A stretch of DNA of 64,000 bases from an uncultured Rhizobium sp. (lineage in GTDB: Bacteria; Pseudomonadota; Alphaproteobacteria; Rhizobiales; Rhizobiaceae). The translations under genes and the position numbers were made by a program. The DNA is taken from assembly GCA_945952315.1 (NCBI GenBank), contig CAMFIE010000003.1, positions 124,001-188,000 on the forward strand, given 5' to 3'. The notes beneath the pieces are model-generated. The model worked only from the letters and a program-made list of their open reading frames with translations. It was not told where the DNA came from and ran no database searches. Of the stretch, positions 6,892 through 16,315 are shown in pieces. Position 1 is the stretch's first letter; each line of letters opens with the position of its first letter.

Positions 6892-9832
6892 GGAGTCTCT
6901 CCCCTTCCGGATCAAAGAAATGCGGAGACACGATTTCCACCTCGGTTTCCGTCTTTGCAAGCAGGTTGACGGCGCGCATGCGCCGACCGATCTTCTGGTC
7001 CCCGGCCTTCAGATAGCCGAGCGCGATATCGCAGCCGAGATGCGGCGAATAGACCTTCGAGGTCAGCCAGCCACCATCGTTTTCGATTACGGGCTTTGCA
7101 TCCTTTTCGAGGAAATGGCTGCCTGCGGTCAGCGTCGCCGCCGGATCGACCGGCTTTACCCCGACCAGACGATAGCCGTCCGGCTGGTTCATGCCCTCGC
7201 GTTGCGAGAGGACCATGCCGATCGAATCCTTCATCTTCGACACCATCTTGCCGAGACCCATATTGAGCGCGGTCGACTGGCCGTTCAGTTCATTCCCGGC
7301 CACGTGGCCCTTCTCGACACGCATCACGCCCAGCGCTTCCGTACCGTAGACCACGGCATCGAAGGCCTTGCCTTCCTCGACCAGACGACGGATCAGCGCA
7401 TCGCCGTAGCGCGTCGGCACCGCGATCTCATAGGCAAGTTCGCCGGAGAAACTGATGCGGAAGAGACGGGCACGCAGACCGCCGATGGTGATATTGCCTG
7501 CGGCCATATAGGGGAAGGCGCTGTCGGAAATGTCCTGATCCACGATCTTTTCCAGCAGCTTGCGCGCATTCGGTCCCGCGACCGAAAACTGCGCCCAGGC
7601 CTCTGTTGTCGAGATCAGCTGCACATCCATGTCAGGCCAGAGCACCTGACGGCAATATTCGAGGTGACGGAAGACCGTCACGGCATTGGCCGTGGTGGTC
7701 GTCATCACATATTCGTTCTCACCCATGCGTGCCGTGGTGCCGTCATCAAAGACCATCCCGTCCTCGCGCAGCATGAGCCCGTAGCGGCAACGCCCGACGG
7801 CAAGCGTCGAGAACGTGTTGCAATAGACCTTGTCGAGAAACGCGCCTGCATCGGTGCCCTGAATGTCGATCTTGCCGAGCGTGGTGACGTCGCAGATGCC
7901 GACCGACTTGCGCGTGGCAAGAACCTCCCGGTCCACGCTTTCGCGCCAGTGCTTTTCACCGGGCTTCGGCAGCCACTGGGTGCGCAGCCACATGCCGACC
8001 TCGACAAAGACCGCCCCCTGCTCTTCCGCCCATTTATGCGACGGTGTGAGCCGGAATGGCTTGAATTCCTTGCCGCGGGAGCGACCCGCAAGCGTTCCCA
8101 TCGCGACCGGTGTATAGGGCGGGCGATAGATGGTGGTGCCGGTTTCCGGAATGGTCTGGCCGGTAAGGCCCGCCATGATCGCAAGGCCAAGCACATTGCC
8201 GGTCTTGCCCTGGTCGGTCGCCATGCCAAGCGTCGTATAGCGCTTCATATGCTCGACGGAGGTGAAGTTCTCCTTGTGGGCGAGCTTGATGTCCTTGACG
8301 GTCACATCGTTCTGCGGATCGATCCAGGCGCGGCCCTTGCCCGCATTCACGTACCATTTCGGCGTGATCGAAAGCGGACGATCCTCCGCCTCCGGCACCG
8401 TATCGGCCTTTGCGGAAATGCCGAGTTCGGCAAGGGCAGCAATTGCTGCCTTCTGCCCGCCTTCGAGCGCCGCATGGGTGGACATTTGTCCGGCTGCGGC
8501 TCCCGCTGCCGACAGACCCTGCGGCCCACCTTCACCCGGCACGAAGGCCTGCAAAGCCTCGCTCCACACGGGCTTCGAACGATGGTGCGAGGAGATATTG
8601 ACATTCGGGTTCCAGCCGCCGGAAACGCCAAGCGCCGAGACCTCGACGGTTTCGGTGCGGCCATTGGCCTGTCGGATGGTGATCGACTTCAGGCCGAGAC
8701 GACCGGCTGCATCCACGACTTCAGCGCCCTTGAGATGGCGGATACCGGGAAGCAGCGGGCCATCGGGCCGCGCGTCGATGACGGCCACCACATCTACACC
8801 TTTTTCGACGAGATCGCGGGCGGTCTGAAGGCCATCCTCATTGTTGGTGAAGACCGCAACCCTTTCTCCAACCGTCACGCCGAACCGGTTTGCATAGGTT
8901 CTGAGCGCCCCCGCCATCATGATGCCGGGGCGATCGTTGTTTTCAAAGGCGATCGGCCGCTCGGTGGCACCGCCCGCAAGCAGGGCCCGTTTGGAATAGA
9001 TGCGCCAGAGCGTCTGGCGGGGTTTGCCTTCGAGCGGCACCGCAAGATGATCGCTCACCCGCTCGACCGCACCGTAAATGCCGTGGTCGAAGGCCCCGAT
9101 TACCGTCGTGCGCAGCATGAGTCGCACATTGGGCAGGGCTGCCAGTTCGGCGATCACGCTGTCTGCCCATTCCGCGCCGGTCCGGCCTCCGACAGAAAGT
9201 GTCTCGGCATTCAGCCGCCCACCAAAGCGGAAATCCTCGTCTGCGAGAATGACACGCGCGCCAGCCCGGCCAGCAGCAAGGGCAGCCATCAATCCTGCGG
9301 GACCCGCACCGATCACCAGCAGGTCGCAATGGAGAAAGCCCTTGTCATACTCATCCGGGTCTTCCTCGCGGGTCAGGCTGCCAAGACCGGCGGCGCGCCG
9401 GATGATCGGCTCATAGACCTTTTCCCAGAAAGAGGCGGGCCACATGAAGGTCTTGTAGTAGAAGCCTGCGGTGAAGAAGGTGTTCAGCCGGTCATTGATG
9501 GCGAGCGCATCGAAAGCGAGCGAAGGCCAGCGGTTCTGGCTCGTCGCGTCGAGCCCGTCGAAAAGCTCGGCCACGGTTGCGCGGGTATTTGGTTCCTGCC
9601 TTGCGCCGGAGCGCAATTGCACCAGCGCATTCGGCTCTTCGGAACCGGCGGAAATCGGCCCGCGCGGACGGTGATACTTGAAGCTGCGGCCCATCAGCCG
9701 CACGCCGTTGGCCAGCAGGGCGGATGCCAGCGTGTCACCGGGATGGCCGCTGTATGTCTTGCCGTCAAAGGTGAATGTCAGGACTTTCGAACGGTCGATC
9801 TGGCCGCCGGATATACGGTTCTTCTGGCTCAT
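6884..9832 (-). CDS. soxA: Sarcosine oxidase alpha subunit family protein (MgdC-like)
   Basis: A 982-residue subunit, the usual length for SoxA. The order is an N-terminal 2Fe-2S-ferredoxin-like fold without cluster cysteines (about 15-95, FDGKTYSGHPGDTLASALLANG), a nucleotide-binding domain (about 170-560, LLVIGAGPAGLMAALAAGRAG), and a GcvT-like folate domain (about 600-980). It demethylates an N-methylated amine and passes the one-carbon unit to tetrahydrofolate. In the N-methylglutamate pathway the same subunit is MgdC. The neighbouring glxBCD/mgsABC genes favour N-methylglutamate as substrate over sarcosine, but the fold alone cannot separate them. The ATG overlaps the soxD stop by 4 bases. 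A 1007-codon open frame on the opposite strand is a compositional shadow. Confidence 0.93.
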   Translation of the reverse strand: MSQKNRISGGQIDRSKVLTFTFDGKTYSGHPGDTLASALLANGVRLMGRSFKYHRPRGPISAGSEEPNALVQLRSGARQEPNTRATVAELFDGLDATSQNRWPSLAFDALAINDRLNTFFTAGFYYKTFMWPASFWEKVYEPIIRRAAGLGSLTREEDPDEYDKGFLHCDLLVIGAGPAGLMAALAAGRAGARVILADEDFRFGGRLNAETLSVGGRTGAEWADSVIAELAALPNVRLMLRTTVIGAFDHGIYGAVERVSDHLAVPLEGKPRQTLWRIYSKRALLAGGATERPIAFENNDRPGIMMAGALRTYANRFGVTVGERVAVFTNNEDGLQTARDLVEKGVDVVAVIDARPDGPLLPGIRHLKGAEVVDAAGRLGLKSITIRQANGRTETVEVSALGVSGGWNPNVNISSHHRSKPVWSEALQAFVPGEGGPQGLSAAGAAAGQMSTHAALEGGQKAAIAALAELGISAKADTVPEAEDRPLSITPKWYVNAGKGRAWIDPQNDVTVKDIKLAHKENFTSVEHMKRYTTLGMATDQGKTGNVLGLAIMAGLTGQTIPETGTTIYRPPYTPVAMGTLAGRSRGKEFKPFRLTPSHKWAEEQGAVFVEVGMWLRTQWLPKPGEKHWRESVDREVLATRKSVGICDVTTLGKIDIQGTDAGAFLDKVYCNTFSTLAVGRCRYGLMLREDGMVFDDGTTARMGENEYVMTTTTANAVTVFRHLEYCRQVLWPDMDVQLISTTEAWAQFSVAGPNARKLLEKIVDQDISDSAFPYMAAGNITIGGLRARLFRISFSGELAYEIAVPTRYGDALIRRLVEEGKAFDAVVYGTEALGVMRVEKGHVAGNELNGQSTALNMGLGKMVSKMKDSIGMVLSQREGMNQPDGYRLVGVKPVDPAATLTAGSHFLEKDAKPVIENDGGWLTSKVYSPHLGCDIALGYLKAGDQKIGRRMRAVNLLAKTETEVEIVSPHFFDPEGERLRG

Positions 9833-10113
9833 TTTGTCCGCCCCGCAGCCTTCGCCACGTCGCGGGCGAGTTCAACCTTGATGATCTCATGGGTCACGGT
9901 ATTGCGCGTCACCACCAGCCAGGAACGGTCGCCCTGTTCGTGATACCAGAGCTCTCGGTGTTCGCCTGCCGGATTGCCACGGTTGTAGAGATAGTCGTAA
10001 AACGCCTCGACGCCTGCCGTGAGCCCGTCCGGGCGGTTGATCAGGCTTGCGTCGCCGAGATAGACGAATTCCTGGGCATCGCGCGGGCCGAGGATCGGAT
10101 GATGGATGATCAT
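9829..10113 (-). CDS. soxD: Sarcosine oxidase delta subunit family protein (MgdB-like), zinc cysteines absent
   Basis: A 94-residue SoxD-type protein starting MIIHHPILGPRDAQEF. The GPR..EF core and the later ELWYHEQGDRSWLVVTRNT block identify the family. In heterotetrameric sarcosine oxidase, delta binds zinc through three cysteines and one histidine; here the whole protein contains no cysteine. By alignment the first pair becomes His5 and Leu8, and the last Cys becomes Asp in YHEQGD. The gene is 9 bases after soxB and overlaps soxA by 4 bases, so it is certainly part of the complex. The cysteine loss may mark an N-methylglutamate-dehydrogenase branch or a metal-free delta subunit. Confidence 0.88.
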   Translation of the reverse strand: MIIHHPILGPRDAQEFVYLGDASLINRPDGLTAGVEAFYDYLYNRGNPAGEHRELWYHEQGDRSWLVVTRNTVTHEIIKVELARDVAKAAGRTK

Positions 10114-10122
10114 GGCTTCCTC

Positions 10123-11373
10123 TCAATGCAGGTTGGGGGTCGCGCCCTGGCCCTTTTCGTCGATCATCAGCCCCTTCAGGAACCGGTCGAAACGATAGGC
10201 CTTGGCAGTGACATGCGGTTCGTCTCGGGCGAGCAGATGGGCAAAGCACCAGCCGGAGGCCGGTGTTGCCTTGAAGCCGCCATAGCACCAGCCGCCGTTG
10301 AAATAGAGCCCGTCCACATGGGTCTTGTCGATGATCGGCGAGCCGTCCATCGACATGTCCATGATACCGCCCCAGGTGCGAAGCAGCCGGGCGCGGCCAA
10401 TCGACGGCATCAGCGCCATCCCGCCTTCGGCGACATCCTCGATTACCGGCAGGTTGCCGCGCTGGGCATAGGAATTGTAGCCATCGATATCACCGCCGAA
10501 CACAAGGCCGCCCTTGTCCGACTGGCTGACATAGAAATGACCGGCACCGAAGGTCATCACGCCATCAATGAAGGGCTTCAACCCTTCCGAAACGAAAGCC
10601 TGCAGCACATGGCTCTCGATCGGCAGGCGCATGCCCGCATGGGCCATGACCTTGGACGAGGAACCGGCAACGGCCACGCCCACCTTGCCCGCGCCGATGA
10701 AGCCACGGGTGGTTTCGACGCCGAGCACCTTGCCGTTTTCGATCCGCATGCCGGTGACTTCGCAATTCTGGATCAGATCGACCCCCAGCAGATCGGCACC
10801 GCGCGCATAGCCCCAGGCCACCGCATCATGGCGAACCGTTCCGCCACGCCGCTGCATCAGCGCGCCCTTGATCGGGAAGCGGGCATTGTCGAAATTCAGC
10901 CAGGGATACATGGCGCGCACCTGCTCGCGGTCGAGCAGCTCGGCATCGGCACCGTTCAGGATCATCGCATTGCCGCGGCGGGTAAAGGCATCGCGCTGCG
11001 CATCGGTGTGGATCAGATTGATGATCCCGCGCTGGGACACCATGGCATTGTAGTTGAAATCCTGCTCGAGCCCTTCCCAGAGCTTCAGCGAGAATTCGTA
11101 AAAGGGCTCGTTGCCATCCAGCAGATAGTTTGAGCGAATGATCGTGGTGTTGCGCCCGACATTGCCGCCGCCGAGATAGCCCTTCTCGATCACCGCAATC
11201 CGGCTCTGGCTGAATTCCCTGGCGAGATAATAGGCGGTTGCCAGACCATGGCCGCCGCCGCCGACGATCACATAATCATAATGCGCCTGCGGAGCGGGAT
11301 CCCGCCAGACCGGCTTCCAGCCACGATGGCCAGTCAAGGCTTCGACAATGACCCTGAGGCCCGAATATCGCAT
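10123..11373 (-). CDS. soxB: Sarcosine oxidase beta subunit family protein (MgdA-like)
   Basis: A 416-residue flavoprotein, the catalytic subunit that removes hydride from the N-methyl group. The FAD-binding motif YDYVIVGGGGHGLATAYYLA is at about 33-50. The stretch GGTVRHDAVAWGYARGAD holds the histidine (about His182) that carries covalent FMN in this family. I start at the ATG at 11373 (MRYSGLRVIVEAL), which matches the typical family N-terminus and has GGAG 8 bases upstream; a longer frame to 11424 looks spurious. It is first in soxBDAG, and two direct repeats upstream (11430-11463) look like an activator site. The product is probably N-methylglutamate dehydrogenase subunit A or sarcosine oxidase beta. 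Confidence 0.93.
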   Translation of the reverse strand: MRYSGLRVIVEALTGHRGWKPVWRDPAPQAHYDYVIVGGGGHGLATAYYLAREFSQSRIAVIEKGYLGGGNVGRNTTIIRSNYLLDGNEPFYEFSLKLWEGLEQDFNYNAMVSQRGIINLIHTDAQRDAFTRRGNAMILNGADAELLDREQVRAMYPWLNFDNARFPIKGALMQRRGGTVRHDAVAWGYARGADLLGVDLIQNCEVTGMRIENGKVLGVETTRGFIGAGKVGVAVAGSSSKVMAHAGMRLPIESHVLQAFVSEGLKPFIDGVMTFGAGHFYVSQSDKGGLVFGGDIDGYNSYAQRGNLPVIEDVAEGGMALMPSIGRARLLRTWGGIMDMSMDGSPIIDKTHVDGLYFNGGWCYGGFKATPASGWCFAHLLARDEPHVTAKAYRFDRFLKGLMIDEKGQGATPNLH

Positions 11374-11429
11374 GGTCGACACTCCATTGCTGATTTCGGC
11401 CACCCTAACATTGACGGACAGCAAATTTC

Positions 11430-11463
11430 GACATTTTTGGCCACAAGCGTGACATTTTCAGCC
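11430..11463. promoter_or_regulatory. Two 13-base direct repeats upstream of soxB
   Basis: GACATTTTTGGCC (11430-11442) and GACATTTTCAGCC (11451-11463) match at 11 of 13 positions and start exactly 21 bases apart, that is two helical turns on one DNA face. A degenerate third copy (TGATTTCGGCC) lies nearer soxB. This layout is typical of AraC-family activator sites; the binding protein is unknown. Confidence 0.4.
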
Positions 11464-11548
11464 ATGCTTCGGGGTTCCTGTTCCAAGAGCCATGGTGTAG
11501 AGAAACCGGCTGCGGACGGGCGTGTGACAGGCAGAGGGAAAGCGGCCA

Positions 11549-11899
11549 ATGACCTTGACCATCTATGGCATCAAATCCTGTGACACGATGAAAAAGGCGC
11601 GCGCCTTTCTCGCCGAAATCGGCGTTCCGGCGGCCTTCCACGATTACAAGGTGAGTGGCATTGATGCAGCAACCCTTTCCGGCTGGGTAAAGACCCACGG
11701 ATGGGAAACGGTGCTGAACCGGGCAGGCACAACGTTTCGCGCCCTTTCTGAAGAAGAGAAGCAGGACCTCGATGCGGACAAGGCGATCCGTCTGATGCTT
11801 TCCCATCCTTCGATGATCAAGCGCCCGGTTCTCGTGAAGGCAAGCGGCGAAAGCCTTGTCGGCTTCAAGCCCGAGGCCTATCGCGCCTTTATCGGCTGA
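11549..11899 (+). CDS. ArsC/Spx-like (YffB family) thioredoxin-fold protein
   Basis: A 116-residue protein with a thioredoxin-like fold. The N-terminal YGIKSCDTMKKARAFL carries the single active cysteine Cys11 of the ArsC/YffB family, and KRPVLVKASGESLVGF near the C-terminus is the usual cis-proline region. Family members act as glutathione-dependent thiol reductases. Unlike true plasmid arsenate reductases there is no ars gene nearby, so arsenate reduction is doubtful. It is divergent from soxB and convergent with the DUF1330 gene, only 3 bases from that gene's stop. Confidence 0.88.
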   Translation: MTLTIYGIKSCDTMKKARAFLAEIGVPAAFHDYKVSGIDAATLSGWVKTHGWETVLNRAGTTFRALSEEEKQDLDADKAIRLMLSHPSMIKRPVLVKASGESLVGFKPEAYRAFIG

Positions 11900-11902
11900 C
11901 AC

Positions 11903-12202
11903 TCAGGCGTCGTCGGCGACACCATCGACCACCACCAGCGATCCGCGGGAACCCGCCTGCCGGTAGGGAATGATCGACTGATAGGCCTCGCTGTTAAACA
12001 TGGCGTCGTAAGTCGGGCGATCCGGGAATTCGATCACGATCAGGCGATGGGTTTCCCAGTTTCCTTCGATTGCGTAGTTGTTTCCGCCCCGAACCAGAAA
12101 GCGCCCGCCGAAATCGCGTACGATTTCCCGCACCCGCTTTGAATAGATCATGAACTGATCCATATCTGTGATTTCAAGATTTCCGATTACATAGATTTTC
12201 AT
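11903..12202 (-). CDS. DUF1330 domain protein
   Basis: A 99-residue single-domain protein with the DUF1330 ferredoxin-like alpha/beta barrel pattern: VIGNLEITDMDQFMIYSKRV at the start, GNWETHRLIVIEFPD in the middle and the strongly conserved FNSEAYQSIIPYRQAGSRGS before the C-terminus. The biochemical role of DUF1330 proteins is not established. A strong AGGGGGGT ribosome site precedes the ATG. The 84 bases upstream are A+T-rich, consistent with its own promoter. A second DUF1330 gene lies at 46413-46709. Confidence 0.86.
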   Translation of the reverse strand: MKIYVIGNLEITDMDQFMIYSKRVREIVRDFGGRFLVRGGNNYAIEGNWETHRLIVIEFPDRPTYDAMFNSEAYQSIIPYRQAGSRGSLVVVDGVADDA

Positions 12203-12286
12203 TCTACACCCCCCTGAGACAGGCAGAGGTTAGAAGATTGATGTCCTTAAGGCAAATATATTTTATTAAGTTATAATATATATCTA

Positions 12287-13591
12287 TCAGACCTTGACGT
12301 CCTGTGCCACGAGGTCCTCGCTGCCGAAAAAGCGGAGATAACGCGCCACTTCCTCCGGCTCGCCGGTCGCCTTGCGGGGGTTGTCCGACAGCTTTACCGC
12401 CGGTCGACCATTGGCATCGATGACCTTGCAGACAATCGAAATCGGTTTCAGACCGGCATTTTCCTCCGGTGCGCATCCGGCAAAGTCATTGGTGAGGTTG
12501 GTGCCCCAGCCAAAGCTCATCCGCACCCGTCCCTCGAAATGGCGGTAGGTCGCAATGATCGCATCGACATCGAGACCATCGGAAAAGATCAGCAACTTTT
12601 CCTTGGGGTCGCGGCCCTTCGACTTCCACCAGTCGATGATCTTTTCACCGCCCTCGATAGGCGGGGCGCTGTCCGGGCGAAAGCCGGTCCAGTCTGCCAC
12701 CCAGTCAGGGGCATGTTTGAGGAAATGCGCCGTGCCGAAGGCGTCCGGCAGCACGATCAGCAGATTTCCGCCGTAAAGCCGGTTCCAGTCCTGCAGAACC
12801 TTATAGGGCGCGGCAGCCAGTTCGGCATCATTGCGGGCAAGGGCAGCGGCAACCATCGGCAGTTCATGCGCGTTGGTACCGACCGCTTCAAGATCACTGT
12901 CCATGGCGAGCTTGACATTGCTGGTGCCGGTAAAGGCGGGACCGATGCCTTCCTTCAGGGCTTCCACGCACCAGCGCTGCCAGAGAAAGGAATGGCGGCG
13001 ACGGGTGCCGAAATCCGAAATTCTGAGACCCGGCAGCGTGCGCAGCCGCTCGACCTTCGCCCACATCTTCGCCTTGGCTCGGGCATAGAGAACGTCGAGC
13101 GTGAACTGGCCGAGATGCTTCATGGCCGCGCGGGAACGCAGCTCGTTGATGATGGCGAGTGCCGGAATTTCCCACATGCTGGTTTCCACCCAGCGCCCGT
13201 GAAAATGCAGGACGAACTGGCCGTCCTCACGCGTCAACTCGTATTCCGGAAGCTGAAAGGTCGACAGCCAGTTGAGAAATTCCGGCTCGAAAATCTGGTT
13301 GCGACCATAGAACGTATTACCGGCGAGCCAGATTGCCTCCTTTTTGGTGAGCTTCAGCGACCGGGCATGATCCAGCTGATCGCGCAGCTCCTGCTCGTCG
13401 ATATCGTCCGCAAGCCGAACCGAGGTGGTCCTGTTGATCAGCGAGAAGGTGGCATGCACATCCGGATAAAGCTTCCAGATCATCTGCAGCATCAGCAGCT
13501 TGTAGAAATCCGTATCGATCAGGCTGCGGATGATTGGATCGAGCTTCCAGGTGTGGTTGTAGACGCGGCTAGCAATATCGGTTTTGGTCAT
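12287..13591 (-). CDS. pncB: Nicotinate phosphoribosyltransferase
   Basis: A 434-residue enzyme joining nicotinate and PRPP to make nicotinate mononucleotide, the entry step of the NAD salvage (Preiss-Handler) route in the cytoplasm. Diagnostic segments are [20 protein letters not shown] at the start, [25 protein letters not shown] and the phosphate-binding [11 protein letters not shown] near the C-terminus. Length and motifs match the bacterial PncB type. It is flanked by DUF1330 downstream and, 124 bases upstream, by the end of ghrA, and seems to be transcribed alone. The upstream gap is A+T-rich around 13630-13650 and may hold the promoter; I see no clear operator. Confidence 0.96.
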   Translation of the reverse strand: MTKTDIASRVYNHTWKLDPIIRSLIDTDFYKLLMLQMIWKLYPDVHATFSLINRTTSVRLADDIDEQELRDQLDHARSLKLTKKEAIWLAGNTFYGRNQIFEPEFLNWLSTFQLPEYELTREDGQFVLHFHGRWVETSMWEIPALAIINELRSRAAMKHLGQFTLDVLYARAKAKMWAKVERLRTLPGLRISDFGTRRRHSFLWQRWCVEALKEGIGPAFTGTSNVKLAMDSDLEAVGTNAHELPMVAAALARNDAELAAAPYKVLQDWNRLYGGNLLIVLPDAFGTAHFLKHAPDWVADWTGFRPDSAPPIEGGEKIIDWWKSKGRDPKEKLLIFSDGLDVDAIIATYRHFEGRVRMSFGWGTNLTNDFAGCAPEENAGLKPISIVCKVIDANGRPAVKLSDNPRKATGEPEEVARYLRFFGSEDLVAQDVKV

Positions 13592-13715
13592 GCCGCCTCC
13601 CGGCCGGTTCCACCGGCCCTTTGCCGGAACATATACTTAAATCGATCTTATCGGGAAAATGCGCAATCCCCTTCCCGCAACAAAGGCGGAAAATCAGCGC
13701 GATGGGTCTGTCGGA

Positions 13716-14672
13716 TCAATAACCGATTGTACGGTTCACCACATTTTCCAGCGGCTCGCCTGCCTCGAAACGGGCGATCTGTCGCTCCACCAGACGGAAC
13801 AGCGCGCGCTCATCCGAGGCCGCCGCCGCATGCGGGGTGAGAATGATCCGCTCCTCGCCCCAGACCGGATGGCTGGCGGGCAGCGGCTCTTCCTCGAACA
13901 CGTCCAGTGAGGCAGCGAGCAGCACTCCGTCGCGGATCGCTGCAATCACATCCGCCGTCACCTGGCTCTTGCCGCGACCGGCATTGATAAAGACCGGTTT
14001 GCCGAGCGCACCGCCCTGCCGGAGCTTTTCGAACAGAGTGCGATTGTAGATCCCGGTTGTTTCCGCCGTCAGGGGCAGGAGGCCGACAAGAATATCCGTC
14101 TTGCCGAGAAAGTCATCGAGCCCGTCGGCATCGAAGGTTTCGATGCCCGGAATTGCCTTGGGCGTGCGCGACCAGCCGATCACGTTGAAGCCCATGACCT
14201 GCAGCTTGCGCGCCGCATCCTGCCCCAGCACGCCCATGCCCATGATACCGACCGACAGATCAGCCGCCTCCGGCTGCTCCAGCTCCCGCCATTCGCAACG
14301 CTTCTGCATGGCGGCATAGGTGGAGACCTGACGCAGATGGGTGAGACATTGCAGCACGACATATTCGCTCATCCGGTTGGTAAGCGTGTCATCGACAAAG
14401 CGGACGATCGGCACGTGTTTCGGCAGGGTGGGGATCGCAAGGATCTTGTCGACACCCGCGCCGCCGGAGAAGATCACTTTCAGGTCCGGCATGCGATGAA
14501 ACAGGTCGTGATCCGGGTTCCAGCAGACTGCATAGGCAATCCCGGAAAGATCCCTTTCCCGATTGGCCGGATTGGCCATGTTGATCACTTCGAAATCCGG
14601 GAAGGCGGTCACAAGCGCCTGACGAACGGCGACGGGATCAAACTTCAGATCGATGACGATACGGTTGCTCAT
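13716..14672 (-). CDS. ghrA: Glyoxylate/hydroxypyruvate reductase A
   Basis: A 318-residue NAD(P)H-dependent D-2-hydroxyacid dehydrogenase of the GhrA group, reducing glyoxylate to glycolate and hydroxypyruvate to glycerate. The Rossmann motif VGIMGMGVLGQDAARKL is at about 140-156, INAGRGKSQV is the conserved loop, and LTPHAAAASDE carries the catalytic histidine. The protein begins MSNRIVIDLKFDPVAVRQAL. It starts 14 bases downstream of the yejF stop on the same strand, so it may be read as the last gene of the peptide-transporter operon. A second member of the superfamily (gyaR-like) is at 42479-43483. Confidence 0.93.
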   Translation of the reverse strand: MSNRIVIDLKFDPVAVRQALVTAFPDFEVINMANPANRERDLSGIAYAVCWNPDHDLFHRMPDLKVIFSGGAGVDKILAIPTLPKHVPIVRFVDDTLTNRMSEYVVLQCLTHLRQVSTYAAMQKRCEWRELEQPEAADLSVGIMGMGVLGQDAARKLQVMGFNVIGWSRTPKAIPGIETFDADGLDDFLGKTDILVGLLPLTAETTGIYNRTLFEKLRQGGALGKPVFINAGRGKSQVTADVIAAIRDGVLLAASLDVFEEEPLPASHPVWGEERIILTPHAAAASDERALFRLVERQIARFEAGEPLENVVNRTIGY

Positions 14673-14686
14673 GCTTATGGTCCGTT

Positions 14687-16306
14687 TCAGGAGGCGGCGC
14701 GGATGACCGAAAGGTCAAAGGCGGCAGCCAGCAGTTTCTGGGTATAGGGATCTTTCGGCGCATCGAAGATAGCGGCGGACGGCCCCTGCTCCACCACCTT
14801 GCCGGCACGCATCACCACGATGTCATTGGCAAGCGCCTTCACCACCTTGAGATCATGGCTGATGAAGAGATAGGCGAGATCATGCTTGGCCTGGATATCG
14901 CGCAGCAGATCGACCACCTGGGCCTGCACGCTCTTGTCGAGCGCGGAGGTGGGCTCGTCCAGCATCACGAAACGGGGCTTGAGAACGATCGCGCGGGCAA
15001 TTGCGATGCGCTGCCGCTGGCCTCCGGAGAATTCGTGCGGATAGCGCCAGCGGGTGGCGGGATCGAGCCCCACCTCGACCAGCGCTTCGGAAACACGGGC
15101 ATCGCGCTGTTCGGCCGAAAGGCTCGGCTCATGCACGGCAAGACCTTCGGCGATGATATCGGAGACGCTCATGCGCGGGCTGAGTGACCCGTAAGGGTCC
15201 TGAAACACAATCTGCATGTGGCGGCGAAGCGGCCGCATGGCCTTGAAGGAATAGTGCTGGATATCCGATCCCACAAAGGCAATACGACCCTCGCTGGAAA
15301 TCAGTCTGGTCAGCGCAAGCCCGAGCGTGGTCTTGCCGGAACCGCTTTCACCCACAATACCAAGCGTTTGACCGGCCCGAAGCTGGACCGAAACATCATC
15401 CACCGCCTTGACGTGATCGACCACCCGGCGAAGGAAGCCCGACTTGATCGGGAACCAGACCTTTACATGCTCACCCGCGATCACCAGCGGCTTTGCCGGA
15501 TCGGTGACCGGCGGATCACCCTTCGGCTCGGAGGCGAGCAAATGGCGGGTATAGTCATGCTGCGGATTTTCAAAAATGTCCCGGACCGGGCCGCTTTCAA
15601 CGATGCGGCCACCGGTCATAACGCAAACGCGGTCGGCGAATTTGCGCACGATATCGAGATCATGGGTGATGAACAGCATGGACATGCCGTGCTCGGCCTT
15701 GAGCTTTGCCAAAAGCTCGAGGATCTGCGCCTGCACCGTCACATCGAGCGCGGTCGTCGGCTCATCGGCAATCAGCAATTCCGGACGATTGGCAAGGGCC
15801 ATGGCGATCATCACACGCTGCCGCTGGCCGCCGGAAAGCTCATGCGGATAGGCCGAAAGCCGTTTCTCCGGTTCGCGGATGCCCACTTGCATCAAAAGCG
15901 CGAGCACGCGTTCGCGCGCCTCGTGACCCTGAAGCCCCTGATGCAGGGCGAGAATTTCCCCGATCTGCCGCTCGATCGTGTGCAGCGGATTGAGCGAGGT
16001 CATCGGCTCCTGGAATATCATTGTAATGTCGTTGCCGCGAACCGCCCCGAGTTCCGCATCGGTTGCGGCAAGCAGATTGCGGCCATTGAACAGGATTTCG
16101 CCAGAGGGATGGCTCGCCGCCGGATAGGGCAGAAGCTTCAGGATGGAATTGGCCGATACCGACTTGCCGGAGCCGGACTCGCCCACCAGCGCCACCACTT
16201 CACCCTTGGCGATATCAAACGAGATGTGATCGACCGCAAGTGTCGACCTGCCGCCCTGATGGAAGGCCACCGAAAGATCACGCACGGACAAAAGCGGTTC
16301 GTTCAT
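14687..16306 (-). CDS. yejF: Peptide ABC transporter, double ATP-binding protein
   Basis: A 539-residue fused ABC protein with two nucleotide-binding domains. The first has Walker A GESGSGKS (42-49) and signature LSGGQRQR; the second has Walker A GESGSGKT (about 315-322) and signature FSGGQRQR, followed by the Walker B stretch [11 protein letters not shown]. This tandem layout is the YejF type, energising uptake of oligopeptides (and microcin C in enterobacteria) through YejBE. It lies 9 bases after yejE and 14 bases before ghrA. The order yejA-yejB-yejE-yejF on the minus strand is complete. Confidence 0.95.
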   Translation of the reverse strand: MNEPLLSVRDLSVAFHQGGRSTLAVDHISFDIAKGEVVALVGESGSGKSVSANSILKLLPYPAASHPSGEILFNGRNLLAATDAELGAVRGNDITMIFQEPMTSLNPLHTIERQIGEILALHQGLQGHEARERVLALLMQVGIREPEKRLSAYPHELSGGQRQRVMIAMALANRPELLIADEPTTALDVTVQAQILELLAKLKAEHGMSMLFITHDLDIVRKFADRVCVMTGGRIVESGPVRDIFENPQHDYTRHLLASEPKGDPPVTDPAKPLVIAGEHVKVWFPIKSGFLRRVVDHVKAVDDVSVQLRAGQTLGIVGESGSGKTTLGLALTRLISSEGRIAFVGSDIQHYSFKAMRPLRRHMQIVFQDPYGSLSPRMSVSDIIAEGLAVHEPSLSAEQRDARVSEALVEVGLDPATRWRYPHEFSGGQRQRIAIARAIVLKPRFVMLDEPTSALDKSVQAQVVDLLRDIQAKHDLAYLFISHDLKVVKALANDIVVMRAGKVVEQGPSAAIFDAPKDPYTQKLLAAAFDLSVIRAAS

Positions 16307-16315
16307 GGCGTCACC

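Noticed and set aside
6920-9943. A 1007-codon plus-strand open frame opposite soxA
   Set aside because: High G+C and codon bias leave antisense frames open. Its translation is rich in Arg/His/Gly with no domain, while the minus strand encodes a full SoxA with clear motifs.
11549-11899. True arsenate reductase of an ars operon
   Set aside because: No arsR, arsB or arsH gene is adjacent, and the sequence matches the YffB/Spx-like branch better.
12539-13840. A 433-codon plus-strand frame opposite pncB
   Set aside because: It spans pncB and part of ghrA in antisense with no ribosome site and no family features.
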